Part shown: positions 56,421-64,000 of the stretch, piece by piece
How positions within the stretch are numbered: the first letter of the stretch is position 1
Layout: every line of letters begins with the position of its first letter
Notes under the pieces: generated by a model
The model's database searches: none
Told to the model about the DNA's origin: nothing
What the model saw: only the letters and a program-made list of their open reading frames with translations
Made by a program: the position numbers and the translations under genes
Source of the DNA: Oceanisphaera litoralis
GTDB lineage: Bacteria; Pseudomonadota; Gammaproteobacteria; Enterobacterales; Aeromonadaceae
Length of the DNA stretch: 64,000 nt
Direction: 5' to 3'
Assembly: GCF_016907015.1 (NCBI RefSeq)
Contig: NZ_JAFBBE010000020.1
Location: forward strand, 1 to 64,000

Positions 56421-57701
56421 ATGACCTTGATCATGAGCCTGGTGGGGATGGGGGTGCTGGTGCTTATTGCCATCCTGTTCTCGAACAATCGCGCGGCCAT
56501 TCGCCTCAGAACCGTGGGCGGCGCCTTTGCTCTTCAGGCCGGGCTGGGGGCCCTGGTGCTGTATGTGCCGATAGGCAAGGAGATGCTGCAGTCTCTGTCG
56601 GCCGGCGTGACCCGGGTGATTTCCTACGCCAACGCCGGCATGGACTTTCTGTTTGGTGGCCTGGTGGGAGAGGCGGCCTTCAGCAGCGGCCTGGGCTTTA
56701 TTTTTGCGCTGCGGGTGCTGCCGGTCATTATCTTCTTTTCTTCGCTTATCGCCGTGCTCTACCATCTCGGTATCATGCAATGGATTATCCGGATTCTGGG
56801 CGGCGCCTTGCAGCGGCTGCTGGGCACCTCGCGCACCGAATCGCTGTCGGCCACCGCCAATATCTTCGTGGGCCATACCGAGGCACCGCTGGTGGTGCGC
56901 CCCTTTATCGCCAACATGACCCACTCCGAGCTGTTTGCGGTGATGTGCGGCGGCCTGGCTTCGGTGGCCGGCTCTGTGCTGGCCGGTTATGCGGCCATAG
57001 GGGTACCGATGGAATACCTGATTGCCGCTTCCTTCATGGCGGCGCCGGGCGGCCTCTTGTTCGCCAAGTTGATCATGCCCGAAACCGAAAAGGTCGAGAC
57101 CGATGAATTCGAGATCCCTGACGAAGCACTGAAAGCGGACAGGCCCGCCAATATCATCGATGCCGCCGCCATCGGTGCCGGCTCCGGTATGCAGCTGGCG
57201 ATGAACGTGGGCGCCATGCTGCTCGCCTTTATCGGCCTGATTGCGCTGATCAACGGCCTGCTGGGCGGGATCGGCAGCTGGATGGGCATGGACAGCCTGA
57301 GCCTGGAGCTGCTGCTCGGCTGGTTATTCTCGCCGCTGGCCTTTCTGCTCGGCATCCCCTGGGAAGAAGCCATCATTGCCGGATCTTTCATCGGCCAGAA
57401 ACTGGTGCTCAACGAATTCGTCGCCTATATCAACTTCGCCCCCTATCTCGGTAACGAACTGCTGGTGGAAGGCACCGGCCAGGCCATGTCCGAGCATACC
57501 AAGGCCATTATCTCCTTCGCCCTGTGCGGCTTTGCCAACCTGGCTTCGGTGGCCATTCTGCTGGGGGGGCTGGGCGGCATGGCGCCGGGTCGCCGACACG
57601 ACATCGCCCGTTTCGGCCTCAAGGCGGTGCTGGCAGGCACCCTGTCCAACCTGATGTCCGCCACCATCGCCGGCTTTTTCCTGTCGTTGGCGGGAATGTA
57701 A
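56421..57701 (+). CDS. nupC: Concentrative nucleoside transporter (NupC family)
   Basis: A 426-residue membrane protein with about ten hydrophobic segments and CNT motifs [20 protein letters not shown] (near 151-170) and NEFVAYINF. It imports nucleosides with protons or sodium. Start ATG 56421 follows AAGGATAGAG. Placed before deoC and deoB, it supplies deoxynucleosides to the salvage pathway. The gap 56236-56420 is AT-rich and holds the promoter; no CytR/DeoR box is clear. Confidence 0.93.
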   Translation: MTLIMSLVGMGVLVLIAILFSNNRAAIRLRTVGGAFALQAGLGALVLYVPIGKEMLQSLSAGVTRVISYANAGMDFLFGGLVGEAAFSSGLGFIFALRVLPVIIFFSSLIAVLYHLGIMQWIIRILGGALQRLLGTSRTESLSATANIFVGHTEAPLVVRPFIANMTHSELFAVMCGGLASVAGSVLAGYAAIGVPMEYLIAASFMAAPGGLLFAKLIMPETEKVETDEFEIPDEALKADRPANIIDAAAIGAGSGMQLAMNVGAMLLAFIGLIALINGLLGGIGSWMGMDSLSLELLLGWLFSPLAFLLGIPWEEAIIAGSFIGQKLVLNEFVAYINFAPYLGNELLVEGTGQAMSEHTKAIISFALCGFANLASVAILLGGLGGMAPGRRHDIARFGLKAVLAGTLSNLMSATIAGFFLSLAGM

Positions 57702-57749
57702 CCGGTTAACAGTGCAAACAACCGTCCCCGGATGACGGCAGGAGTGAAC

Positions 57750-58529
57750 ATGACCGACATCGCCTTGAAAACAGCCGCCCATCAGGCCCTGAGCCTGATG
57801 GACCTGACCAGCCTCAACGACGATGACACCGATGAAAAGGTGGTTGCCCTGTGCCGGCAGGCGGTGACCCCCTTCGGCACCGTCGCCGCCGTTTGTGTCT
57901 ATGCGCGCTTTATTGCCGTGGCCCGTCAGGCTCTGCGCGAACTGGGGGCCGAAGAGAGGGTCAAGGTCGCTACCGTCATCAACTTTCCCCACGGCGATGA
58001 CGATATCGACGGTGCCGCGCGGGCAACCCGCGCGGCGGTGGCGGCCGGGGCCGACGAGGTGGATCTGGTGTTTCCCTGGCGTGCTTTGCTTGCCGGTAAC
58101 GAACAGGCGGGACTGGTGCTGGTACGGGCCTGCAAGGCCGCCTGTGGCGAGAGCACACTCAAGGTGATCATCGAAAGCGGCGAGCTGAAGACGTCCGGCG
58201 TGATCCGGCGTGCCGCCGAGCTTGCCATCGAGGGGGGCGCCGACTTTATCAAGACTTCCACCGGCAAGGTGGCGGTCAATGCCACCCTGGCGGCGGCCGA
58301 AGTGATGCTGAAGACCATTCGAGACTCGGGCAGGGAAGTCGGCTTCAAGGCTGCCGGCGGAATCGGTAACACCGAAGCAGCGCAAGACTATCTGCAACTG
58401 GCTGCCGATATCATGGGGCCGGACTGGATCAGCCCCCGGCACTTTCGCTTCGGAGCCTCCAGCCTGCTGAATAACCTGCTGCAAACCCTGGGCGCCGATG
58501 ATGTAAACACGCAAGCGACCGGCTACTGA
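57750..58529 (+). CDS. deoC: Deoxyribose-phosphate aldolase
   Basis: A 259-residue TIM-barrel aldolase, the same length as in E. coli. The Schiff-base lysine is in [13 protein letters not shown] (near 167), with partner [10 protein letters not shown] and GFKAAGGI. It splits deoxyribose-5-phosphate into acetaldehyde and glyceraldehyde-3-phosphate. Start ATG 57750 follows AGGAGTG; ATG 57732 lacks a site. Confidence 0.97.
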   Translation: MTDIALKTAAHQALSLMDLTSLNDDDTDEKVVALCRQAVTPFGTVAAVCVYARFIAVARQALRELGAEERVKVATVINFPHGDDDIDGAARATRAAVAAGADEVDLVFPWRALLAGNEQAGLVLVRACKAACGESTLKVIIESGELKTSGVIRRAAELAIEGGADFIKTSTGKVAVNATLAAAEVMLKTIRDSGREVGFKAAGGIGNTEAAQDYLQLAADIMGPDWISPRHFRFGASSLLNNLLQTLGADDVNTQATGY

Positions 58530-58609
58530 GCCGGTCTTGATAACGGTAGGCCGGATGTGAAGCCAGGCCGATGCAGACGTTTGATAACGAGATGTCACCA
58601 GGAGACAGA

Positions 58610-58633
58610 ATGAAACGTGCAATGAAACGTGCA
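58610..58633 (+). repeat. Twelve-bp tandem duplication of the deoB start
   Basis: ATGAAACGTGCA repeated exactly, in frame, giving two possible start codons. The first is best placed for the ribosome site. Confidence 0.95.
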
Positions 58634-59851
58634 ATAGTGCTGGTACTCGACTCCTTCGGCATCGGCGCCGCCGCCGATGCCGCCGCCTTCGGTGACGAAG
58701 GCGCCGATACCCTGGGCCATATCGCCGCCGCCTGTTACCGGGGCGAGGCCGCAGCGGCTGGTAACCCGGGCAGACAGGGACCCCTCAGCCTGCCCAACAT
58801 GGCCCGGCTGGGTCTTTTTCATGCCCATGCGGACAGCACCGGCCGGGTGGCCGAGGGCGTAAGTCTGCCGAACGAGGTCGCAGGCAGCTACGGCTACGCG
58901 CAGGAACTGTCTTCCGGCAAGGACACCCCGTCCGGCCACTGGGAAATGGCCGGGGTGCCGGTGCTGTTCGACTGGGGCTACTTTCTCGAACCCGAGCACA
59001 GCTTTCCCCCCTCTTTGATCGAGGCGCTGCTCGAACAGGCGCAACTGCCCGGCATGCTGGGCAACTGCCATGCCTCGGGCACCAGCATCCTCGAACAACT
59101 GGGCGAAGCGCACATCAGCAGCGGCAAGCCCATCTGCTACACCTCGGCCGACTCCGTGTTTCAGATTGCCGCGCACGAAGAACACTTCGGCCTGGAGCGA
59201 CTCTATCGGGTGTGTGAAATTGCCCGCGAGCTGCTGATGCCCTACAACATAGGCCGGGTGATTGCCCGGCCCTTTATCGGCGAAAGCGCCGCCGACTTCG
59301 CCCGTACCGGCAACCGGCGGGACTACAGCATAGCGCCGCCGGCCCCGACGGTGCTGCAGAAGCTGGTGGAGGAGAAACACGGCCAGGTGGTGTCCATCGG
59401 CAAGATAGCCGATATCTTCGCGCATTGCGGCATCACCCGGAAGATCAAGGCCACCGGCCTGGACGCCTTGTTCGATGCCACCCTGGCGGCGCTGGCTGAG
59501 GCCGGAGACAGGACCCTGATCATGACCAACTTCGTCGACTTCGACTCCAGCTTTGGCCATAGACGCAACGTCGCCGGCTATGCCGCCGAGCTGGAGGCCT
59601 TCGACCGCAGTTTGCCCGAGCTGCTGGCGCGACTAGAGCCCGATGATCTGCTGATCATGACGGCGGATCACGGTTGCGACCCCACCTGGCCGGGCACCGA
59701 ACATACCCGCGAGTATGTGCCGGTGATCTGCCTCGGCGGCGGCCTCAGGCCCGGCTCCCTCGGCAGGCGTGACACCTTCGCCGACATCGGCCAGAGCCTG
59801 GCCCACTACTTCGGCACCAGCCCGATGGACTACGGCACCTCGTTTTTGTAA
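58610..59851 (+). CDS. deoB: Phosphopentomutase
   Basis: A 413-residue alkaline-phosphatase-superfamily enzyme (E. coli: 407) interconverting (deoxy)ribose-1- and 5-phosphates. Metal-binding regions are [37 protein letters not shown] and [18 protein letters not shown]. deoA and deoD, usual neighbours, are missing here. The start is duplicated: ATGAAACGTGCA occurs twice in tandem (58610-58633), so the protein begins MKRAMKRA; the first ATG has AGGAG at 5-base spacing. Confidence 0.97.
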   Translation: MKRAMKRAIVLVLDSFGIGAAADAAAFGDEGADTLGHIAAACYRGEAAAAGNPGRQGPLSLPNMARLGLFHAHADSTGRVAEGVSLPNEVAGSYGYAQELSSGKDTPSGHWEMAGVPVLFDWGYFLEPEHSFPPSLIEALLEQAQLPGMLGNCHASGTSILEQLGEAHISSGKPICYTSADSVFQIAAHEEHFGLERLYRVCEIARELLMPYNIGRVIARPFIGESAADFARTGNRRDYSIAPPAPTVLQKLVEEKHGQVVSIGKIADIFAHCGITRKIKATGLDALFDATLAALAEAGDRTLIMTNFVDFDSSFGHRRNVAGYAAELEAFDRSLPELLARLEPDDLLIMTADHGCDPTWPGTEHTREYVPVICLGGGLRPGSLGRRDTFADIGQSLAHYFGTSPMDYGTSFL

Positions 59852-59875
59852 TGCCTACCGGAGCAAACCCGTGGG

Positions 59876-59997
59876 CTGTTCACACCTAGAACAAAGGGAG
59901 CAGTCAATCTGCCCACATGCCTAGGCGCCAGTGTGAGCGTTGGGATTCGCTTCGCTCATCGCCAACCTACGGCCCTGTTCACACCAAGAACAAAGGG
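59876..59997. repeat. 23-bp direct repeats flanking a REP-like palindrome
   Basis: CTGTTCACACC(T/A)AGAACAAAGGG occurs at 59876-59898 and 59975-59997 with one mismatch. Between them, at about 59938-59970, is a palindrome of the type CGTTGGGATTCGCTTCGCTC...CCAACCTACG seen scattered in related genomes. This is the only content of the 215-base gap between deoB and the Tim44-domain gene, apart from the terminator. Confidence 0.85.
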
Positions 59998-60023
59998 CTT
60001 TGTGCCTGCCAAGCAGAAACAGA

Positions 60024-60045
60024 AAAGGCGCCCGCAGGCGCCTTT
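60024..60045. terminator. Bidirectional terminator between deoB and the Tim44-domain gene
   Basis: AAAGGCGCC-CGCA-GGCGCCTTT, symmetrical, between convergent genes. Confidence 0.82.
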
Positions 60046-60066
60046 GTCATTCTATGGCCGTCACGC

Positions 60067-60954
60067 TTACGCGTTGTCTTCCAGACCGACGATCAGCCAG
60101 GGCGCATTGTCCTGGGTCAGATCGCGTTCCAGATGCCATACCTCGCGGATGTCCTGCTCGACGGCTTCGCTGCTGTCGCGATAGCGACCGCTGAACTGGA
60201 TGCTGACCTGGGCCTGATAAGAGGTGTGATCGGCACGTACCAGCTCGGCATCCACAAACATTACCTCGGTGTGCTGGTCACCGGTCAGCGTGGCGCGTTG
60301 CTGGCTCAGCTCGGCAAACAGCTCGGGGGAGACGTATTCGCGGATCTTCTCCAGATCGTTCTGGTTCCAGGCTTGCTGCAGGGTGCGGTAGTGCTCGCGA
60401 GAGCCCTGTAAAAAGGCCTGCATGTCGAAGCCCGGGGGCAGGTCGAAGGGCACATCGCTGGGCGCGAAGCCGGAAGCGGCGTTGTTACTTGTTGTAGCAG
60501 ACTGACCGGCAGCGGACTGACCGGGAGCATTAAACGGCTTGGGTGCTTCAAACTGCTGAGGGCCGTTGTAGGCCGCTCTGGGGGCCGGCGTCTTGTTCTT
60601 GCGCAGGGCCTTGAACACCATGAAGCCGGCAAAGGCCAGGCCCGCTATCATCAGGAAGTCCATGATCTGGAAGCCTTCGAAGGCGCCGGAGCCCATCAGC
60701 CAGGCCAGCATGCCGCCGGCCAGCAGGCCGCCGAGCAAGCCGCCCATCAGACCGGATTTTTTCGGCTGCTGGGTCTGGCCGGCGGTGTTTTTACCGGCGG
60801 TTTGCTGCTGGGCAGCCGGCTGGCTGGGGGCGGTTTTGAAGGATTTGCCGGCAGAACGGCTGCCGCCGCCCATTTTACGGGCCTCGGCATCAAAGGCGGT
60901 GGCGGTGAGGCCGACCGCGAAAATCAGGGTAAAGAGGGCAAGAAATTTACGCAT
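60067..60954 (-). CDS. Tim44-domain membrane-associated protein
   Basis: A 295-residue protein with an N-terminal signal-like segment (FLALFTLIFAVGLTATAFDA), a Gly/Gln-rich low-complexity linker, two membrane segments (about 75-120) and a C-terminal Tim44-like domain (about 180-295: MQAFLQGSREHYRTLQQAW, EVWHLERDLTQDNAPWLI). Bacterial Tim44 proteins sit in the inner membrane with unclear function, perhaps in protein export or assembly. Start ATG 60954 follows AAGGAAGC. The gap to dnaB (60955-61230) has no gene. Confidence 0.88.
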   Translation of the reverse strand: MRKFLALFTLIFAVGLTATAFDAEARKMGGGSRSAGKSFKTAPSQPAAQQQTAGKNTAGQTQQPKKSGLMGGLLGGLLAGGMLAWLMGSGAFEGFQIMDFLMIAGLAFAGFMVFKALRKNKTPAPRAAYNGPQQFEAPKPFNAPGQSAAGQSATTSNNAASGFAPSDVPFDLPPGFDMQAFLQGSREHYRTLQQAWNQNDLEKIREYVSPELFAELSQQRATLTGDQHTEVMFVDAELVRADHTSYQAQVSIQFSGRYRDSSEAVEQDIREVWHLERDLTQDNAPWLIVGLEDNA

Positions 60955-61230
60955 TATCGCTTCCTTGGGTGACAGACTAGCCACATCCTAAAGCAGCGAC
61001 ATGTTATGTCAACTGGTGATTAAGCAAGCCAGAGTCCGCCTGACGTGGCGAACCGCAACAGGGGAGGTGGCGCCGGTCATTTCGGGGCCATGACGCAGTA
61101 CGGCAGAGACATGACATCGACCTGGTATCGAGATTGCGTGGCGATTGCCGAGCGCAGAGACAAGAATGGGCCTTTCGGAGCCGATGAAAAATCCTGATAA
61201 TAGCCCTTTGCCGAATCAGAGATAGAACCG

Positions 61231-62625
61231 ATGAGCGAGAAAACCGTCACCAAAGCCGATAAGGCCGTTGCCCAGCTGAAGATGGCGCCTCATTCCTTTG
61301 AGGCGGAACAGTCCGTATTGGGCGGACTGCTGCTGGATAACAACGCCTGGGATCGGGTGGCGGAAAAGGTCTCGGAGCCGGACTTTTACAGTCGGCCGCA
61401 CCGGCTTATTTTTCAGGCCATGCAGCGCCTGAGTCAGCTCAGTAACCCCATCGACTTGATCACGGTGCAGGAAGAGCTGGAACGACACGAGTCGCTGGAT
61501 ACGGTGGGCGGCTTCTCTTATCTGGTGGAAATAGCCAAGAATACCCCCAGCGCCGCCAACATTGGTGCCTATGCCGACATAGTGCGCGAGCGGGCCGTGG
61601 TACGGGAAATGATCTCGGTGGCCAACGAAATTGCCGAGGCCGGCTTCGATCCCCAGGGGCGTAACTCCACCGCGCTGCTGGATCTGGCCGAAACCAAGGT
61701 GTTCAAGATTGCCGAAAGCCGGACCAACGCCAACGAGGGCCCCCAACCGCTGCGGGTGTTGCTGGAAAAGACCATAGATCGCATCGAAGAGCTGTATAAA
61801 AATCCTCACCAGGGCATTACCGGCGTGTCTTCCGGCTACTCGGATTTGGATAAAAAAACTGCGGGCTTCCAGTCTTCGGACCTGATTATAGTGGCAGCTC
61901 GACCTTCTATGGGTAAAACGACTTTTGCAATGAACCTTTGCGAGCACGCTGCACTGACAAGTGACAAACCGGTGCTGATATTCTCCTTGGAAATGCCATC
62001 TGAGCAGATTATTATGCGGATGCTTGCTTCCCTGGGACGTATCGATCAAACCCGCATACGTACCGGGCAGCTGGATGATGAAGACTGGGCTCGCTTGTCT
62101 TCGACCATGGGCATGCTGCTGGAAAAAGGTCAGCTCTATATCGACGACTCCTCCGGCCTGACACCCACCGAAGTGCGCTCCCGCGCCCGGCGCGTGGCGC
62201 GAGAACACGGCGGCATCAGCATGATCATGATCGATTACCTGCAATTGATGACGGTGCCCAGTCTGTCCGATAACCGGACGCTGGAAATTGCCGAAATCTC
62301 CCGCTCGCTCAAGGCGCTGGCCAAGGAGCTGAAGGTGCCGGTGATCGCGCTGTCCCAGCTTAACCGAAGCCTGGAGCAGCGGGCCGACAAGCGGCCGGTC
62401 AACTCGGATCTGCGGGAATCCGGCTCTATCGAGCAGGATGCCGACTTGATCATGTTTATCTACCGGGACGAGGTCTATCACGACGACAGCCCGGAAAAAG
62501 GTATCGCCGAAATCATCATCGGCAAGCAACGGAACGGACCCATAGGCAAGGTTCGGCTGACGTTTCAGGGGCAGTTTTCCCGCTTCGATAACTATGCCGG
62601 GCCGGATTTCGATGATGACTATTAA
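61231..62625 (+). CDS. dnaB: Replicative DNA helicase
   Basis: A 464-residue DnaB (E. coli: 471). N-terminal domain PHSFEAEQSVLGGLLLDNNA, Walker A ARPSMGKTTF with Lys229, Walker B MIMIDYLQLMT, and C-terminal motif SDLRESGSIEQDADLIMFIY. It unwinds DNA at the fork. No intein is present. Codons between about 61847 and 62060 are conspicuously AT-richer than the rest of the gene. Followed by alr after 9 bases. Confidence 0.98.
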   Translation: MSEKTVTKADKAVAQLKMAPHSFEAEQSVLGGLLLDNNAWDRVAEKVSEPDFYSRPHRLIFQAMQRLSQLSNPIDLITVQEELERHESLDTVGGFSYLVEIAKNTPSAANIGAYADIVRERAVVREMISVANEIAEAGFDPQGRNSTALLDLAETKVFKIAESRTNANEGPQPLRVLLEKTIDRIEELYKNPHQGITGVSSGYSDLDKKTAGFQSSDLIIVAARPSMGKTTFAMNLCEHAALTSDKPVLIFSLEMPSEQIIMRMLASLGRIDQTRIRTGQLDDEDWARLSSTMGMLLEKGQLYIDDSSGLTPTEVRSRARRVAREHGGISMIMIDYLQLMTVPSLSDNRTLEIAEISRSLKALAKELKVPVIALSQLNRSLEQRADKRPVNSDLRESGSIEQDADLIMFIYRDEVYHDDSPEKGIAEIIIGKQRNGPIGKVRLTFQGQFSRFDNYAGPDFDDDY

Positions 62626-62634
62626 GGAGCAGAG

Positions 62635-63723
62635 ATGGATGCACACGGGGCGGTGGCCCGCATCAGTCTGGAAGCCATTCGGCATAACCTGCAGGTAGCC
62701 CGGCAGCTGGCCCCTACGGCCAGGGCCATGGCGGTGGTGAAAGCCAATGCCTATGGCCACGGCGATCTGACGGTGGCGGCGGCCCTCAAGGACGACGCCG
62801 ACCTGTTTGCGGTGGCCCGGTTTGAAGAAGCACAAAAACTGCGTGCCGGCGGCATTCGCCAGCCGATACTGCTGCTGGAAGGGTTTTTCAACCGGGCCCA
62901 GCTTGAATTCTCCGCACTTAATAATTTCCACCTCTGTATTCACCAGTTTGCCCAGCTCGAGGCACTGGAGCAGACGCCGCTGGCGGCACCGGTGACGGTG
63001 TGGGTGAAAATAGACTCGGGCATGCACAGGGTCGGTTTTGCTCCCGAGCAGGCCGACGAGGTCTTTGCCCGGCTGGCCGCCCTCGCTCAGGTGGTGCAGC
63101 CGGTGAATGCCATGACCCATTTCGCCCGGGCCGACGAGCCCGAGCAGCAGGCGGTAACCGAGGCGCAGATTGCCCGCTTCAAGCAGGTGACCGCCGGCAA
63201 GGTCAAGCATACGGCCCTGTGCAACTCAGCCGGCGTGATCGCCTTTCCCGATGCCCACGCCGATTATATCCGCCCCGGTATCATGCTGTATGGCATCACG
63301 CCGTTCGGCGACCGGCAGGGCACCGATTTCGGCCTGCGTCCGGCCATGAACTTCACCACCAGCCTGATTGCGGTGCGCGAGCACAAGGCCGGCGAGCCGG
63401 TCGGTTATGCCGGCTCCTGGGTCAGCCCGAGGGATACCCGCATCGGCGTCATTGCCGTCGGTTACGGTGACGGCTATCCGCGCATGGCCCCATCCGGTAC
63501 ACCTGTGTTGGTCAATGGTCGTCGGGTCACCCTGGCGGGTCGGGTATCGATGGACATGGCCACGGTCGATCTGGGGCCGGATGCCACCGAGCAGGTGGGG
63601 GACGAGGTGCTGCTGTGGGGCGAAGGCCTGGCGGCGGAAGAAGTGGCCCGGCATGTGGGGACCATCGCCTACGAGCTGGTCACCCGCATGACGGCACGGC
63701 CCCGACTCGAATACATCGACTAA
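62635..63723 (+). CDS. alr: Alanine racemase
   Basis: A 362-residue PLP enzyme: Lys36 in VVKANAYGHG binds the cofactor and Tyr in GYGDGYPRM is the second base. RPGIMLYGITPF and MDMATVDLG are further signatures. It makes D-alanine for peptidoglycan. Ribosome site AAGGAG; likely cotranscribed with dnaB, as in many gammaproteobacteria. Confidence 0.97.
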   Translation: MDAHGAVARISLEAIRHNLQVARQLAPTARAMAVVKANAYGHGDLTVAAALKDDADLFAVARFEEAQKLRAGGIRQPILLLEGFFNRAQLEFSALNNFHLCIHQFAQLEALEQTPLAAPVTVWVKIDSGMHRVGFAPEQADEVFARLAALAQVVQPVNAMTHFARADEPEQQAVTEAQIARFKQVTAGKVKHTALCNSAGVIAFPDAHADYIRPGIMLYGITPFGDRQGTDFGLRPAMNFTTSLIAVREHKAGEPVGYAGSWVSPRDTRIGVIAVGYGDGYPRMAPSGTPVLVNGRRVTLAGRVSMDMATVDLGPDATEQVGDEVLLWGEGLAAEEVARHVGTIAYELVTRMTARPRLEYID

Positions 63724-63741
63724 GCGGCGGCAGACGTAAAC

Positions 63742-63785
63742 AGGCCGGGCCTCTGAGCTATGCAGCTAGAGGCCCGGCCTTTTTT
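63742..63785 (+). terminator. Terminator after dnaB-alr
   Basis: AGGCCGGGCCTCT stem with its complement across a 13-base loop, followed by five T. Confidence 0.93.
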
Positions 63786-63809
63786 GTCTCTACTCGTTTT
63801 TTACCCGAT

Positions 63810-64000
63810 TTACTTTGAAGGCTTGGCGCCGCGGTGATGAATAAACTCGCCCTTGGCCGGGTTCCACTTCATATAGTACCAGGGGGTATCGGTCTGCCAG
63901 ACCGGAAAGGTAATTTCAACCTGATTGTCTTCGTAGCGGTAGAGCGAGGTATTCAGGTTAACCTCACTCGCCAGCAAAAAAGCGACCAGCAAAACTAAAA
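63810..64000 (-). CDS. Small protein, 3' part (start probably beyond the window)
   Basis: A minus-strand frame is open to the window edge and ends at 63810. It reads a hydrophobic run (LVLLVAFLLASEV), probably part of a signal peptide or membrane anchor, then a 45-residue tail including YRYEDNQVEITFPVWQTDT and WYYMKWNPAKGEFIHHRG. I do not recognise the family. A TTG at 63992 could start it, but a start outside the window is more likely. Confidence 0.55.
   Translation of the reverse strand, partial: LVLLVAFLLASEVNLNTSLYRYEDNQVEITFPVWQTDTPWYYMKWNPAKGEFIHHRGAKPSK

Noticed and set aside
61216-63210. 664-residue open frame on the minus strand opposite dnaB and alr
   Set aside because: It is the antisense of two certain genes, has no family motifs and is a product of GC-rich codon structure.

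Overview
The window looks like a chromosomal segment of a GC-rich gammaproteobacterium, most plausibly from the Aeromonadaceae side (Oceanimonas, Zobellella or Oceanisphaera type). That placement is inference. It rests on holD-rimI next to tRNA-Trp, pyrBI with a leader peptide and attenuator, the prfC/TatD/nupC/deoC/deoB block and dnaB-alr, combined with a Pseudomonas-like aromatic catabolism island.

Positions 1 to about 35,300 are an accessory catabolic region. It starts with a cut-off reading frame and a YdhR-type protein. Then come pobA/pobR (4-hydroxybenzoate to protocatechuate), an M20 amidohydrolase with a sodium:solute symporter and a DUF3311 protein under a LysR regulator, and a TRAP transporter with an outer-membrane protein. 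A pca block follows (AEC transporter, pcaB, pcaG, pcaH and a fused pcaD-pcaC), then a p-cresol methylhydroxylase operon (pchA, pchC, pchX, pchF) with a trailing metallo-hydrolase. Next are an IclR-type repressor divergent from an RND efflux pump, and a PcaQ-like LysR regulator. Read together, p-cresol is oxidised by PchFC and PchA to 4-hydroxybenzoate, PobA makes protocatechuate, PcaHG/PcaB/PcaDC take it to 3-oxoadipate, and the pump probably guards against aromatic toxicity. The last two steps (PcaIJ, PcaF) are not here. A further module (30.8-35.3 kb) holds an extradiol-type dioxygenase, a glutathionyl-hydroquinone reductase, a DoxX protein, a LysR regulator and a maleylacetate reductase. 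It is flanked on its left by the decayed remnant of a second maleylacetate reductase.

From 35.4 kb to the end is mostly core genome: a RecQ-family helicase, pyrBI with a short pyrL leader gene and attenuator, tRNA-Trp, holD, rimI, an M23 peptidase, an atypical Nramp-related transporter, pntAB, azlCD, a PhnD-type ABC transporter, an SDR, urate hydroxylase, a DTW-domain protein, prfC, a TatD hydrolase, nupC, deoC, deoB, a Tim44-domain protein, dnaB and alr.

Three non-genic signals stand out. Short tandem repeats (8-20 bp units, 2-7 copies) recur at about fifteen places, almost all between genes or across stop/start codons. The inverted repeat ATATCG-N4-CGATAT occurs upstream of the TRAP operon and between pcaDC and pchA, suggesting a shared regulator. 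REP-like palindromes sit in two gaps. I found no CRISPR array, no complete insertion sequence, no prophage and no recognisable defence system.
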